Part shown: positions 49,482 to 57,967 of the stretch, one piece after another
Numbering within the stretch: position 1 is the first letter of the stretch
Layout: every line of letters begins with the position of its first letter
NCBI RefSeq assembly: GCF_001006305.1
Contig: NZ_LBHJ01000003.1
Location: 248,001-312,000, forward strand
Length of the DNA: 64,000 bases
Direction of reading: 5' to 3'
Origin: Silvibacterium bohemicum
GTDB lineage: Bacteria; Acidobacteriota; Terriglobia; Terriglobales; Acidobacteriaceae
The notes under the pieces: generated by a model
The model's input: only the letters and a program-made list of their open reading frames with translations
What the model was told of the DNA's origin: nothing
Database searches by the model: none
Position numbers and translations under genes: made by a program

Positions 49482-50327
49482 ATGAAGCTCCACGAAACCG
49501 ATATCCGAGTGCGCTCCTCAAAAAAGACGCAGGTCTCGTCCCATTCCGTTTTGTTCATGTTGACGCTTCTGCTCTCGATTGGACTAAGACCAAGTGCGGG
49601 TGGGCAACAAGTCAGCACGTCAACCTCGGTTGCAAATGCTCCGCTCAGCGTGGAACAAGTCGTAGCTAATCTGGTTGCGATGAATCGCGAGCGGGCTCAG
49701 GCGCTGCATGCCTACCACGGAAGCCGAATTTACCGGGTGGAATACCACGGTTTTCCAGGCACTCGCAGCGCGGAGTTACTCGTGGACGTGAAGTACCAAT
49801 CGCCAGGAACCAAGGAATTCACCATCCTGTCGTCGACTGGATCCAAAATGATCATCGACAAGGTTTTCGAGAAGCTGATGCAGGCTGAAACGGAGGCACT
49901 GGCCGCGAAGGCCCAAAGGCGCGCAGCTCTGAATAGCGATAATTACGACTTCACATTAGCCGGATACGAGACCACACCCTCCGGTTCCGCGTACCTGCTC
50001 ATTGTCGAGCCCAGGACGACGAACAAGTTCCTTTACCGCGGCCGAATCTGGGTGGATGCGAAAGACTTTGCTGTGACTCGGCTAGAGGCAGAGCCGGCGA
50101 AAAACCCTTCCTTCTGGACCAGAAACAGTGAAATCGAAGAGGTGTACATGAAGGTGAACGATTTCTGGCTCCCCGCGCGCAACCATAGCGTCACCGCCAT
50201 CCGACTTGGGGGCCGTGCCGAATTGACGATTCAGTACAAGAACTACCAGATCACAAACGCGGATCCGATCGGTGGCTTGCCGACGCTGGAGACTCGCTCG
50301 GTTGACGCGGGTGGCGCACAACCTTAG
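49482..50327 (+). CDS. exported protein resembling outer-membrane lipoprotein-sorting proteins
   Basis: A 281-residue protein with a signal peptide (FMLTLLLSIGLRPSAGG) and a LolA/MucB-like beta-rich body: LSVEQVVANLVAMNRERAQAL, RIYRVEYHGFPGTRSAELLVDV, SGSAYLLIVEPRTTNKFLYRGRIWVDAKDFAVTRLEAEP, NDFWLPARNHSVTAIRLGGRAELTIQYKNY. The second stretch is the half-barrel typical of proteins that bind lipid acyl chains. No lipobox Cys. Probably periplasmic. It follows the debranching gene by 129 bp; the hairpin at 50316 ends the unit. Confidence 0.65.
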   Translation: MKLHETDIRVRSSKKTQVSSHSVLFMLTLLLSIGLRPSAGGQQVSTSTSVANAPLSVEQVVANLVAMNRERAQALHAYHGSRIYRVEYHGFPGTRSAELLVDVKYQSPGTKEFTILSSTGSKMIIDKVFEKLMQAETEALAAKAQRRAALNSDNYDFTLAGYETTPSGSAYLLIVEPRTTNKFLYRGRIWVDAKDFAVTRLEAEPAKNPSFWTRNSEIEEVYMKVNDFWLPARNHSVTAIRLGGRAELTIQYKNYQITNADPIGGLPTLETRSVDAGGAQP

Positions 50328-50344
50328 GAGATCTCTGGTTGTGC
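50316..50344 (+). terminator. hairpin at the end of the debranching-enzyme unit
   Basis: Perfect 8-bp stem GCACAACC / GGTTGTGC with a 13-nt loop that spans the stop codon of the exported-protein gene. No T-run; it may work Rho-dependently. The rest of 50328-50613 shows no gene. Confidence 0.45.
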
Positions 50345-50613
50345 AACTCGCGGCGCGTATTTGTTGGTCTGGGACGACAAGCCCACGCCGCATCGGCGTC
50401 TAAAAACAGAGATGCGTACGCGGGGCGACCAACGTGGAAGGCCAATGATGAAGATTGCTTTTCTCCCAGAAAGAAGTCGAAGTCAATCTTGAACGCCCCT
50501 TCGGAGACCCCGGCGAGCGCTGCAAGAATGGATGGCGGCCGCTCGGCCACGCTACCTTACGTAGTCCGCTGAAACACCGCACAACAGAACGCGCCATGCA
50601 CACGGGATCGACG

Positions 50614-51723
50614 TTATACGTTCGCATCCGGTGGATCGGCGATTCCTCCGGGCGGCAAGAGATCAGGCATGTCCATGCGCGCCACGCCAATCCGGTTGTC
50701 GGCCATTCCGTAATAGACATCGAAACGATCCACTAAGCCCAGATCGTCACGACAGTCGATGCCAGTTGGGAACACGACGTTGTCAATGGTGCCGCTGCGT
50801 TCCTGCGACAGCTCCGGTTTCAACACTGGCTCCGCCGAGCGATAGCGGATCACTTGCGGGTGCTGCTTTGAGAGCACCATCACCCCGGCCGAATAACAGA
50901 GTTGATGCGCTTCGCTGCCCGGCTGTGCCAAATCGCTGACACCGTGGTAAACAATCAACCAGCCGTGCCGGGTCAGGATGGGCGGAGTGCCGCCGCCGAT
51001 CTTGAGCCGTTCCCAAGGCGACACCGGGGTCGCCAGCCGGTGATGCGAGGTAAACGGGCCGAGCCGATCGGGTCCGCTATCCTCCAATACCATTGGGCAG
51101 TAGGAAATCCAAATGCTCTCACGGTCGAGATCCAGATCGCGGGATTCCGGGCGGCTGGCAGTCTCCTCCGGGCGCGTGCCGGGGAAAAGCGGGCGGTGCA
51201 GGATGGCCAGTTCCGGTTTCCCGGATGGATTCGGAATGGTGACAGGGAAGAAGCTGGCGTCTTTGTCATCCACATCGTCGAACTCGATGCCGTGGCATGG
51301 AGCGAAACGCGCGAGTCCCAGCCGCTGCCACTGGAAGAGGTCTTCCGATAGGGCTATGGCGATCCGCGGGCCCCGGGGTGAAAACGCTGTATAGGTCATG
51401 ACATAGCGCTGAAGGGGTTCGACGAAGGTGACACGAGGATCCTCGCAGCCACCACCGCCATCGGGCCTTCGCTCATAATCGGCTTCCGGCTCCAGTGCAA
51501 TGCCAAGCCGTTCGACGCCAACCGGATCGCCGGCCTCGTTGAATCGCACTCGCGCTATGCCGATGCGCGAATAATTTCCTTTCGCGACCAGCCGTGGGAA
51601 GAGATAGAGCTGCCCATCAGGGCCGCGAACGGCAGCCGGATTCAGAACGCCTTCGACCTCCTGTGGGTTGCCCGGCTCCGGTTCCATCAACATGCCGATG
51701 CGCTGTAGCTTGAACCCGCTCAT
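50614..51723 (-). CDS. GH130 glycoside phosphorylase/hydrolase (second copy)
   Basis: A 369-residue GH130-type propeller. Seen: NPAAVRGPDGQLYLFPRLV, the EDPRVTFVEPLQRYVMTYTAF catalytic blade, KDASFFPV, ELAILHRPLFP, GGGTPPILTRHGWLIVYHGV and NVVFPTGIDCR with DVYYGMAD. It differs strongly from the copy at 6454. Its ATG overlaps the stop of the HAD gene (ATGA), so manA, HAD and GH130 form a coupled set that looks like mannose or mannoside utilisation. Confidence 0.86.
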   Translation of the reverse strand: MSGFKLQRIGMLMEPEPGNPQEVEGVLNPAAVRGPDGQLYLFPRLVAKGNYSRIGIARVRFNEAGDPVGVERLGIALEPEADYERRPDGGGGCEDPRVTFVEPLQRYVMTYTAFSPRGPRIAIALSEDLFQWQRLGLARFAPCHGIEFDDVDDKDASFFPVTIPNPSGKPELAILHRPLFPGTRPEETASRPESRDLDLDRESIWISYCPMVLEDSGPDRLGPFTSHHRLATPVSPWERLKIGGGTPPILTRHGWLIVYHGVSDLAQPGSEAHQLCYSAGVMVLSKQHPQVIRYRSAEPVLKPELSQERSGTIDNVVFPTGIDCRDDLGLVDRFDVYYGMADNRIGVARMDMPDLLPPGGIADPPDANV

Positions 51724-52499
51724 TGAAGTCCCGCCTGAAAGTCAGCCTGTTGGTCGCCTCCTAAACAGGCGATGATCGCTTCGATCACCCGCTTCGTATC
51801 TTCAGGCCCACGAACCGGAATCGAAATCACTCCGACTTTTTCTGCAGGATAGTCGTTGCCTCCCGGAAACAGAGCATCCCCAACGTAGATCATCTCTTTC
51901 AGGGAAATGCCCAGAATGTCTCGCAGCTTGCGAATGCCGTAGGCCTTGTCGATCCCGGGCTTGGTTACATCGATGGACGTTGCGCCGCCAAGCCGCACGG
52001 AGAAGCCGGGAATCAAAGGGTCAAGAATCGCTTTGATCTTCTTCCGCTTCGCGAATACTGGGTCCCACTTTATCTTTTCCGCCAGTGGAGCCTGCTGACC
52101 CAATGCGGAGAGCGTAATCTGGCTTCCGCGGTCTTCAACGACTTCTCCCCAGACCTTTTCGACTTTGAAGCCCGCTGCCTGGAATGCTTCATTCAGAGAG
52201 TCGATGATTTTCTTCTTTTCGTCCGCCGTGAAATCCTCCGAATAGATCTTCTTCCAGTCTCCAGAGTACTGAAAGAACTTGGTTCCGCACGTTGGAAGGA
52301 GGGACAGATTCGCGAGTCGTTCGTCATGAGGAAGATGGGAGAGCACTTGCGTTTCAAACTGTGGCCAATCGCCTCCGGAAATCACGGCCACTTTCGTGAC
52401 ATCGAGAAGGTCGCGCAGCAGCGTCGACATCTCGGCGTCCAGAGACGATTTACTTTCGGCAAGCGTTCCGTCGAGATCAAAAACAATCAGCTTTTTCAT
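51720..52499 (-). CDS. HAD-IIB hydrolase, phosphomannomutase-like
   Basis: A 259-residue HAD with the type IIB cap. Seen: LIVFDLDGTLAESK (DxD intact), VISGGDWPQFE, LPTCGTKFF, the cap with GSQITLSALGQQAP, and SVRLGGATSIDVTKPGIDKAYGIRKLRD, then YVGDALFPGGNDYP. The order is that of eukaryote-type phosphomannomutases and related sugar phosphatases. Located between mannose-6-P isomerase and GH130, it probably turns mannose-6-P into mannose-1-P or removes its phosphate; which of the two is uncertain. Confidence 0.82.
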   Translation of the reverse strand: MKKLIVFDLDGTLAESKSSLDAEMSTLLRDLLDVTKVAVISGGDWPQFETQVLSHLPHDERLANLSLLPTCGTKFFQYSGDWKKIYSEDFTADEKKKIIDSLNEAFQAAGFKVEKVWGEVVEDRGSQITLSALGQQAPLAEKIKWDPVFAKRKKIKAILDPLIPGFSVRLGGATSIDVTKPGIDKAYGIRKLRDILGISLKEMIYVGDALFPGGNDYPAEKVGVISIPVRGPEDTKRVIEAIIACLGGDQQADFQAGLQ

Positions 52500-52513
52500 T
52501 CGCTATGCATCCC

Positions 52514-53536
52514 TCAACTCTTACTATCCTGACTGCTTTCGGGCTTCGGCGGTATTGCGATTTCCAGTAAGTTCACAGTCCCGCTCGGGCGAAAAGTACA
52601 CGCGCCCACTGCCGCAGGCAAGAGCCATACCTCGCCTTTGCGGACGGCATACGTCTCGCCACGGTGCTCGATCTGTCCCGTGCCCTCGGTGCATACCAGT
52701 ACACGCGGTACGTCCACGGCTCCCACCGCAAACGGCAATTCTCCGCGGAGGCGCCACAGCCAGAACGGATCGCAATGAAAAAGTCTCTCGCGCTCCACCG
52801 GCGTCTCTGTCTCCACTACGGGCGTCACTAGCCCGGCCGCGCCATCTAGAAAATCAATGCAAGCAAGAGCCTGATCGACTTCGAGCTCCCGTGGCTGGCC
52901 CGTCTTCGTGTCGACATGACCCCAGTCGTACAGGCGGAATGTCGTGTCGCTGTTCTGCTGAACCTCGAACACAACGACGTCTCCACCCAGAGAGTGAACC
53001 GTCCCAGCCGGGATAAAGACGCCATCGCCAGGTTTCGGAACGATCGATACAAGATGGTCAGCCAGTGTCCCGTTCGTGACCGACTGCCGCAGGATGTCGG
53101 CGGTTGTGTGAGGCTTCAGGCCCGCGTAGATGCGGCTTTCTTCCCCTGATTCGAGCACAACCCACGCTTCGGTCTTCGCAGTTCCGTCCGCCGCTGGCGG
53201 GTATGCGCGCGCATACCCGGGATGCACCTGGACGGAGAGCATCTCATGCGCGTCGAGGAACTTCAGCAGCAAGGGGAATCGTTGAAAACGCCGGGCCAGC
53301 TTTCCCATCAATTGTTCCTGCGACTGCTGCATCACCCGACCGATGGTCTGCCCCTGGAGCGGTCCATTGGCAATTTTGCTCGGATGGTCATCGCGGTCGC
53401 TGAGGATCCAGGCTTCGCCGATCGGGCCGTCGTCCGGAAGCGGCGCAGAGAGCAGTGATGCCAAACGCCGGCCGCCCCAAAGTCGGTACTGGTAAATCGG
53501 TTCAAATCGCAGTGGATACAAACTCATCTCGGTCAT
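52514..53536 (-). CDS. manA: mannose-6-phosphate isomerase, class I
   Basis: A 340-residue cupin-type zinc isomerase linking fructose-6-P and mannose-6-P. Seen: FEPIYQYRLWGGRRL, GEAWILSDRDDHPS, LLKFLDAHEMLSVQVHP (zinc His), KTEAWVVLES (zinc Glu), FIPAGTVHSLGG (zinc His), VFEVQQNSDTTFRLYDWG. The C-terminal second cupin half is complete. First gene of the coupled manA-HAD-GH130 group; 101 bp separate it from the small membrane protein upstream. Confidence 0.92.
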   Translation of the reverse strand: MTEMSLYPLRFEPIYQYRLWGGRRLASLLSAPLPDDGPIGEAWILSDRDDHPSKIANGPLQGQTIGRVMQQSQEQLMGKLARRFQRFPLLLKFLDAHEMLSVQVHPGYARAYPPAADGTAKTEAWVVLESGEESRIYAGLKPHTTADILRQSVTNGTLADHLVSIVPKPGDGVFIPAGTVHSLGGDVVVFEVQQNSDTTFRLYDWGHVDTKTGQPRELEVDQALACIDFLDGAAGLVTPVVETETPVERERLFHCDPFWLWRLRGELPFAVGAVDVPRVLVCTEGTGQIEHRGETYAVRKGEVWLLPAAVGACTFRPSGTVNLLEIAIPPKPESSQDSKS

Positions 53537-53637
53537 TGGAGCTCTCGTAGCCGTCCGACGGCGTCTGAATCGTTAGTCGAAGCTCGCGCCGCTCTTTGCG
53601 AGGGCTCGATTGGAGAGCGGGAATCCGGATAGCTCGG

Positions 53638-53850
53638 CTACTGGCCGACGGGAACGGAATGAGGGTGCTTGTTTGGCACTAGCGACAGGTCGACAGTCGT
53701 CACATAAATGAACAAGGCCGCGCCGATGAAGAAGACGGCTACCCAGAACCGCCAATCACGATGCGCGCGCTTCCAGTACGGACGATGATCATGGTGAACG
53801 TCTTTTTGGTGCGACCCCTGCTCGTGATGCGTGTGCGTGCTCTCACTCAT
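53638..53850 (-). CDS. small His-rich single-pass membrane protein
   Basis: A 70-residue protein. The N-terminal 30 residues hold nine histidines (STHTHHEQGSHQKDVHHDH), followed by one transmembrane helix (FWVAVFFIGAALFIYVTTV) and a short outer tail. Function unknown; the His cluster on the cytoplasmic side could bind metal. It lies 49 bp behind the slipin gene, so the two probably form one unit. Confidence 0.6.
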   Translation of the reverse strand: MSESTHTHHEQGSHQKDVHHDHRPYWKRAHRDWRFWVAVFFIGAALFIYVTTVDLSLVPNKHPHSVPVGQ

Positions 53851-53899
53851 TCGCTCCCTGCATTCTCAATCGCTTCCGATGCCTCGAATCTTTGCCGCG

Positions 53900-54884
53900 T
53901 CATGCCGCGGCGGGGACAGGCGGGACTTCCAACGACTCACCTGTGGATAGTGGCTTGGAACCGTTGCTGGTTACGAGCTGGCCCTCCTTTTCCTTGACCG
54001 CACGGTCCTGGCCGATGCCCATGGTCAGCGCTGTCAGCCCAGCAAGACCGCCGAGTTGCATGGTTTCAATCGCGGAACTGGGAACAATGACGATTGTTGA
54101 ATTTTGCTTCAAACCCTCATACAGCATGTTCATGCCATCTTAGATGGAAAGCAATGGGATCGTTGGCATAGGTCCTGGCCGCTTCTACGAACTTCTCCGC
54201 CACCTGACGTTCCGAATCGCCCAGAATCACGCGGGCCTGACGCTCTCTCTCGGCCTGGGCCTGCATCGACATCGCATTCTCCAGAGCGGGTGGAATCAAC
54301 ACATCCTTAACCTCGACGGAAATGACGTTGATGCCCCACGGCTCAGTGCGCTCATCGATAATTGCCCGCAATACGCTGCTGATCTTGTCCCTGCCTTCGA
54401 GCATCTCCGAAAGCATGGTCTTGCCGATGACATCGCGGAGGGCAGTTTGCGAAGCCCAACTGATCGCGCTTTGATAGTCGGCTACATCGAGCGCCGCCTT
54501 CTTCGGATCCACAATCTTCCAAAACAACACCGCGTCCACGTCTACAGGCACCGTATCTTTGGTCAGGGTCTTTTCCGCTTTGAACGAACTGGTGAGGACG
54601 CGGGTGTCGATCCAGTAGGGAATGGTGTCGATGAGCGGAATGATCAGAAAGAGTCCCGGTCCTCTAAGAGCATGGAAATTGCCGAGCCGCAAGACAACTG
54701 CTCTGCTCCATTGATCCGCAACCTGAATGGCGGAAGAGACAATGCAGGCAAGGACAAAGGCGACAACCGCTATCCATATACTGGCGGAGTTGGCCGACAC
54801 TCTATAGGAGGTATATCCGAGCCCCGCGCCGATGCCCAGAATTACGATGAAGATCAAACCCTGAAACGACCTGTTCTTTGTCAC
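53900..54884 (-). pseudogene. slipin (SPFH/stomatin-like), frameshifted near the C-terminus
   Basis: N-terminal membrane hairpin (WIAVVAFVLACIVSSAIQV), then the SPFH domain: AVVLRLGNFHALRGPGLFLIIP, IDTRVLTSSFKAEKTLTKD, LRDVIGKTMLSEMLEGRD, WGINVISVEVKDVLIP. After ANDPIAFHLR (54138) one extra base shifts the frame to an early stop; the expected continuation GMNMLYEGLKQNSTIVIVPS runs on in the next frame to 53900. The extra base is about 54137. GTG 54884 with AAGAGAAG-type signal is the start. Slipins organise membrane microdomains. The truncated form would retain the whole SPFH domain. Confidence 0.85.
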
Positions 54885-55261
54885 TTCTCTTACCCCTTTT
54901 CAGTTTCTTTGATTCGCGAGACCCTCGGAACTTCCATTGTGGGTCTCCTTGCAATTGCACGAGGGATCATTTCAAGGTTCCAGCTGGTTTCAATGATCGC
55001 GGTCGTCTATTCGACGATGCGGCCTTTGCTTTGATCGCCGGCTGGTTTGCATTAGTGAGAGCTGGCGCCGTGTTCACGACAAAATAAACCCTGGCGTTCG
55101 TTCCAGACATGGAACTAGGCGGAGCAACCGTCTTCAGAGGATCGACCAGCAGCAGTGAAGAGTTATAGCGGCGCCATTCAAGACCATGTCCTCGCTATGC
55201 ATAGGGAGCTTTCATTGGGCATCATGCACCTCTCCAAGGCGCTACATCATAGCGTGTAGAA

Positions 55262-55304
55262 AGTATTCCACCGCGTTTATCCCCATACTGGTCAATTTTG
55301 TACA
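55262..55304 (-). promoter_or_regulatory. Crp-type class II promoter, site K (slipin operon)
   Basis: Minus strand: dyad TGTAC-AAAATT-GACCA at 55304-55289, 21-bp gap, hexamer AATACT at 55267-55262, start about 55255. The leader would be 371 nt, the longest of the set, and no gene is seen in 54885-55255 apart from a 15-codon open frame just before the slipin start. It may drive slipin, the His-rich protein and manA-HAD-GH130. Confidence 0.62.
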
Positions 55305-55426
55305 GGCTGGTCTCTCAGCGCCTCAAGGAAGCGCCCAGTTGCTTTCCGGCGAAGAAACCGGTCCAGAAGGACGCCAGGAGTTGCCGTCGTGCAAGAGTGG
55401 GAGGGAGCAGTTGCAGATCGCTCGAA

Positions 55427-56643
55427 CTATGTTCCCGACCGAGCCATCTGGTCCACATGCATGGCAATCATAAGATCCTCCTGTGCAGGAACGACGAATA
55501 CCGTCGTTTTCGATTCGGAAGCGCTGATCCTGCGGACGCCACTTGCCTTCGCCTCATTCAACGAGGAGCTGATGGAGATTCCGAGGTCCTGAAGATCAGC
55601 GAGGATTTCAGCGCGTCCCGGCGCATCGTGTTCTCCAACCCCTCCCGCAAAGACAATTGAATCCAGTCCACCCAGAGCCAGGAGAACCCTCCGATAGCCT
55701 TTGTCACACTCCGCGTGAAGATCTTCAGCGCCAGCAAGGCTTGCTCATTGCCCCTGGCAGCCGCCTTCCGCACTTCTTTCATATCGCCCGCCATTCCCGC
55801 CAGCGCCACCATCCCCGATGAGTGATTCAACATCGTCTCGACCGCCGAGATCGCTTCGTCGCTGGCGGCTTTCTGTTGTCGCAGGAGATACAAGATCAGC
55901 CCAGGATCGAGGTCGCCAGGACGTGTTTCCATGACGACTCCCCCGGTCGGGGTCAGACCCATGGTCGTGTCCACGGAGCAACCGTCGATCAACGCCGTGA
56001 TGCTACACCCACTGCCGAGGTGGGCAATCACCATGCGCCTGGGAAATATATCGCCCTCTGCACGTATTTGCCGCACAATCGACTCACAGCTCAATCCATG
56101 AAAGCCGTACCGCCGCGCTCCCTTGTCGCGATAGACCTCAGGTACAGGATATGTCGTCGCTTCCGCCGGCATGGTCCGGTGAAACGCCGTGTCGAAGCAT
56201 GCGTAGTGGGCGACATTGGGAAACCGCTTCATCCCACTGCGGATGACGGCAATCGCGGCTGGCTCATGTAGCGGAGCGAATACTACCGCGTCCTCAAGAT
56301 CGCTTAGAACGTGCGCCGTGATCCTCTGATGCCCGTGCAGCTTCGCACCAGGATGCACTACGCGATATCCGACGGCTTCCACGGCGGGCATCCGTGGCTC
56401 ACAGACCGCGTCCAGGACCATCCGCATCGCATCCTCCGGCTTCGATGCGGTCACACTGGAGTGCTCGTTGCTCAGGTTCGTGTCCCCCGTTCCTCGAAGT
56501 TCGAGTGTTGCGTCCGGCTCCCCGATGTTGCTCACCTGCCCGTCGAAAAGGCACTTTGGTTCAGAGAGGCTCTGATCGGGGTCGGAATCGAACATCGAAA
56601 ACTTGATGGATGAAGATCCGCTATTCACGACCAGGATGTGCAT
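55427..56643 (-). pseudogene. ackA: acetate kinase, broken by a -1 frameshift
   Basis: Converts acetyl-P and ADP to acetate and ATP. From ATG 56643: MHILVVNSGSSSIKFS, YRVVHPGAKL, CFDTAFHRTMP, RRYGFHGLS, IAHLGSGCS, DTTMGLTPTGG, MLNHSSG. At IGGFS (about 55680) the frame breaks; the proper continuation LALGGLDSIVFAGGVGEHD ... FVVPAQEDLMIA follows in the next frame to the stop at 55427. One C seems to be missing in the tCCTGG run. Unrepaired, the protein would lose its last 85 residues including the GGVGE nucleotide site. AAGGCGG precedes the ATG. Confidence 0.88.
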
Positions 56644-56688
56644 AGTCCGCCTTATTGGTGCCTTCTCCATTGATGGAGTGAGCATGAA

Positions 56689-57285
56689 CTAAGTACGAAG
56701 GTGACAAGTATCGTCCCAAAGTCGAATCACTGGTTGGGATCGGTTCTCCTCGTACCCGAGAGCGCTCAGACTGGCCGTACTCAAGAGAAAGAACCTTCCG
56801 TCCTCCGGCCCGAGGCCAAGCCAGCGGGCAGCCAGCATCCGTAGGAAGCGCCCGCTCGAGAACAGCAGCACGTTCCCCTCAACGGTCCGTACCCGGCTCA
56901 CTACCTGGTCTGCCCGGGCGCTGACCTATTCCGCCGTTTCGCCGCCAGGGTAGCCGCCGCGGAACATCTGCCAGCCGGGCCGCTCCTTGAGGAGCTCCTC
57001 GGTTGTCTTGCCCTCGTCATCGCCATAGTTCCACTCGAGCAAGTCCGGATCGTCCACGGCTACAGCCTTAAAGCCGGCCAGCTCGCACGTCTTGGACACG
57101 CGCTGCAGGGGGCTGGTGAAGACCTTGGCGAAGGTCAATCCCCGCAGCCGTTGCCCCAACTGTCGGGCGGTGTGCTCGCCGTGCGCCGTCAGCGGCAAAT
57201 CTACCAGTCCTGCATGCTGACCCGTAAGGGTCCAAGCTGTCTCGCCGTGTCGGGCCAGGTAAATAACAGGAAGCGTCTCGTTCAT
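56689..57285 (-). pseudogene. histidine phosphatase (phosphoglycerate-mutase-like) with in-frame TAG
   Basis: Family marker LARHGETAWT near the N-terminus, then TSPLQRVSKTCELAG and LLEWNYGDDEGKT. At 56926-56928 a TAG follows GGETAE; the same frame then continues as VSARADQVVSRVR, LLFSSGRFLRMLAARWLG and ends at 56689. In relatives this codon usually reads Gln, so CAG to TAG is the likely change. As it stands the product lacks the second catalytic region (usually SHG, here FSSGRF). Lies between the His-rich gene and acetate kinase. Confidence 0.8.
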
Positions 57286-57354
57286 GACATGCTCCGGAAA
57301 TGCCGGCCATGGCTAGCGCCTGCCGGGCGATCGTGATTTCATCACGGTAGAGTT

Positions 57355-57708
57355 TTATGCCGCCGCTTCCAGCTTGCCGTGGTCGTCGCAGTGCTTCCCG
57401 TGGGGATGATGCAGGTGGCCCCTCACCAGATAATCCACATGATCTCCGTGCGGCACACGCTCATGACCACACTTTGGACCGTGAACGTGATTTACCTCAT
57501 GTGCGCCACAGCTATGCTCCGGCGTGCACTTGTCCTGATTTGTGGCACTCGTTGACAGCTTGTGTTCGTCGACGTGACTCCCGTGGACGTGATGCAAGTG
57601 GCCGTCGTGGAGATAGTCCGTATGGCCCTCGTGCTTTACAGCCAAATGGCCACAGTTCGGGCCGTGGACGTGCGAATGCTCCTCATGTTTGGTGCACGTT
57701 GCGGTCAT
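57355..57708 (-). CDS. His/Cys-rich protein with two HVHGPxCGH repeats
   Basis: A 117-residue soluble protein built from two copies of a 38-residue unit: HVHGPNCGH, KHEGHTDYLHDGHLHHVHG, and HVHGPKCGH, PHGDHVDYLVRGHLHHPHG. About a quarter of all residues are His, with four Cys in CxCGH-like settings. GGAGG eight bases before ATG 57708 is an excellent start signal. Function unknown; zinc, nickel or copper storage is the natural guess. First gene of a unit that continues with the histidine phosphatase and acetate kinase. Confidence 0.7.
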   Translation of the reverse strand: MTATCTKHEEHSHVHGPNCGHLAVKHEGHTDYLHDGHLHHVHGSHVDEHKLSTSATNQDKCTPEHSCGAHEVNHVHGPKCGHERVPHGDHVDYLVRGHLHHPHGKHCDDHGKLEAAA

Positions 57709-57803
57709 CGCTTGTACCTCCGAGGCATCTAAAGTGGAAGTTCCGGTTCCGAGGCATTCATTCGCACGAACGCTCGGACGGCATATCCCTTCAATGCAAC
57801 CCC

Positions 57804-57874
57804 AATCTAGGCTTGGCCAAAACCTATAGCTGTTCCATTTTGTACAGGCTGCCATGTGCGTGGCCAAACATACT
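57804..57874. promoter_or_regulatory. Crp-type class II promoter, site L, apparently bidirectional
   Basis: Nearly perfect dyad CTGTAC-AAAATG-GAACAG (core 57831-57846). Minus direction: 21-bp gap, hexamer TAGATT at 57809-57804, start about 57797, leader about 89 nt to the His-rich gene. Plus direction: 22-bp gap, hexamer CATACT at 57869-57874, start about 57881, leader about 87 nt to mscS. Confidence 0.68.
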
Positions 57875-57967
57875 GGTTGGAGTCATCGTGGCTTCTGCGC
57901 CATAGCCGGACTCCGTGGCTCGTGGGACAGCCAGAGTGCGGTCGTCGGCTTGAAAGGAGTCACTCAG

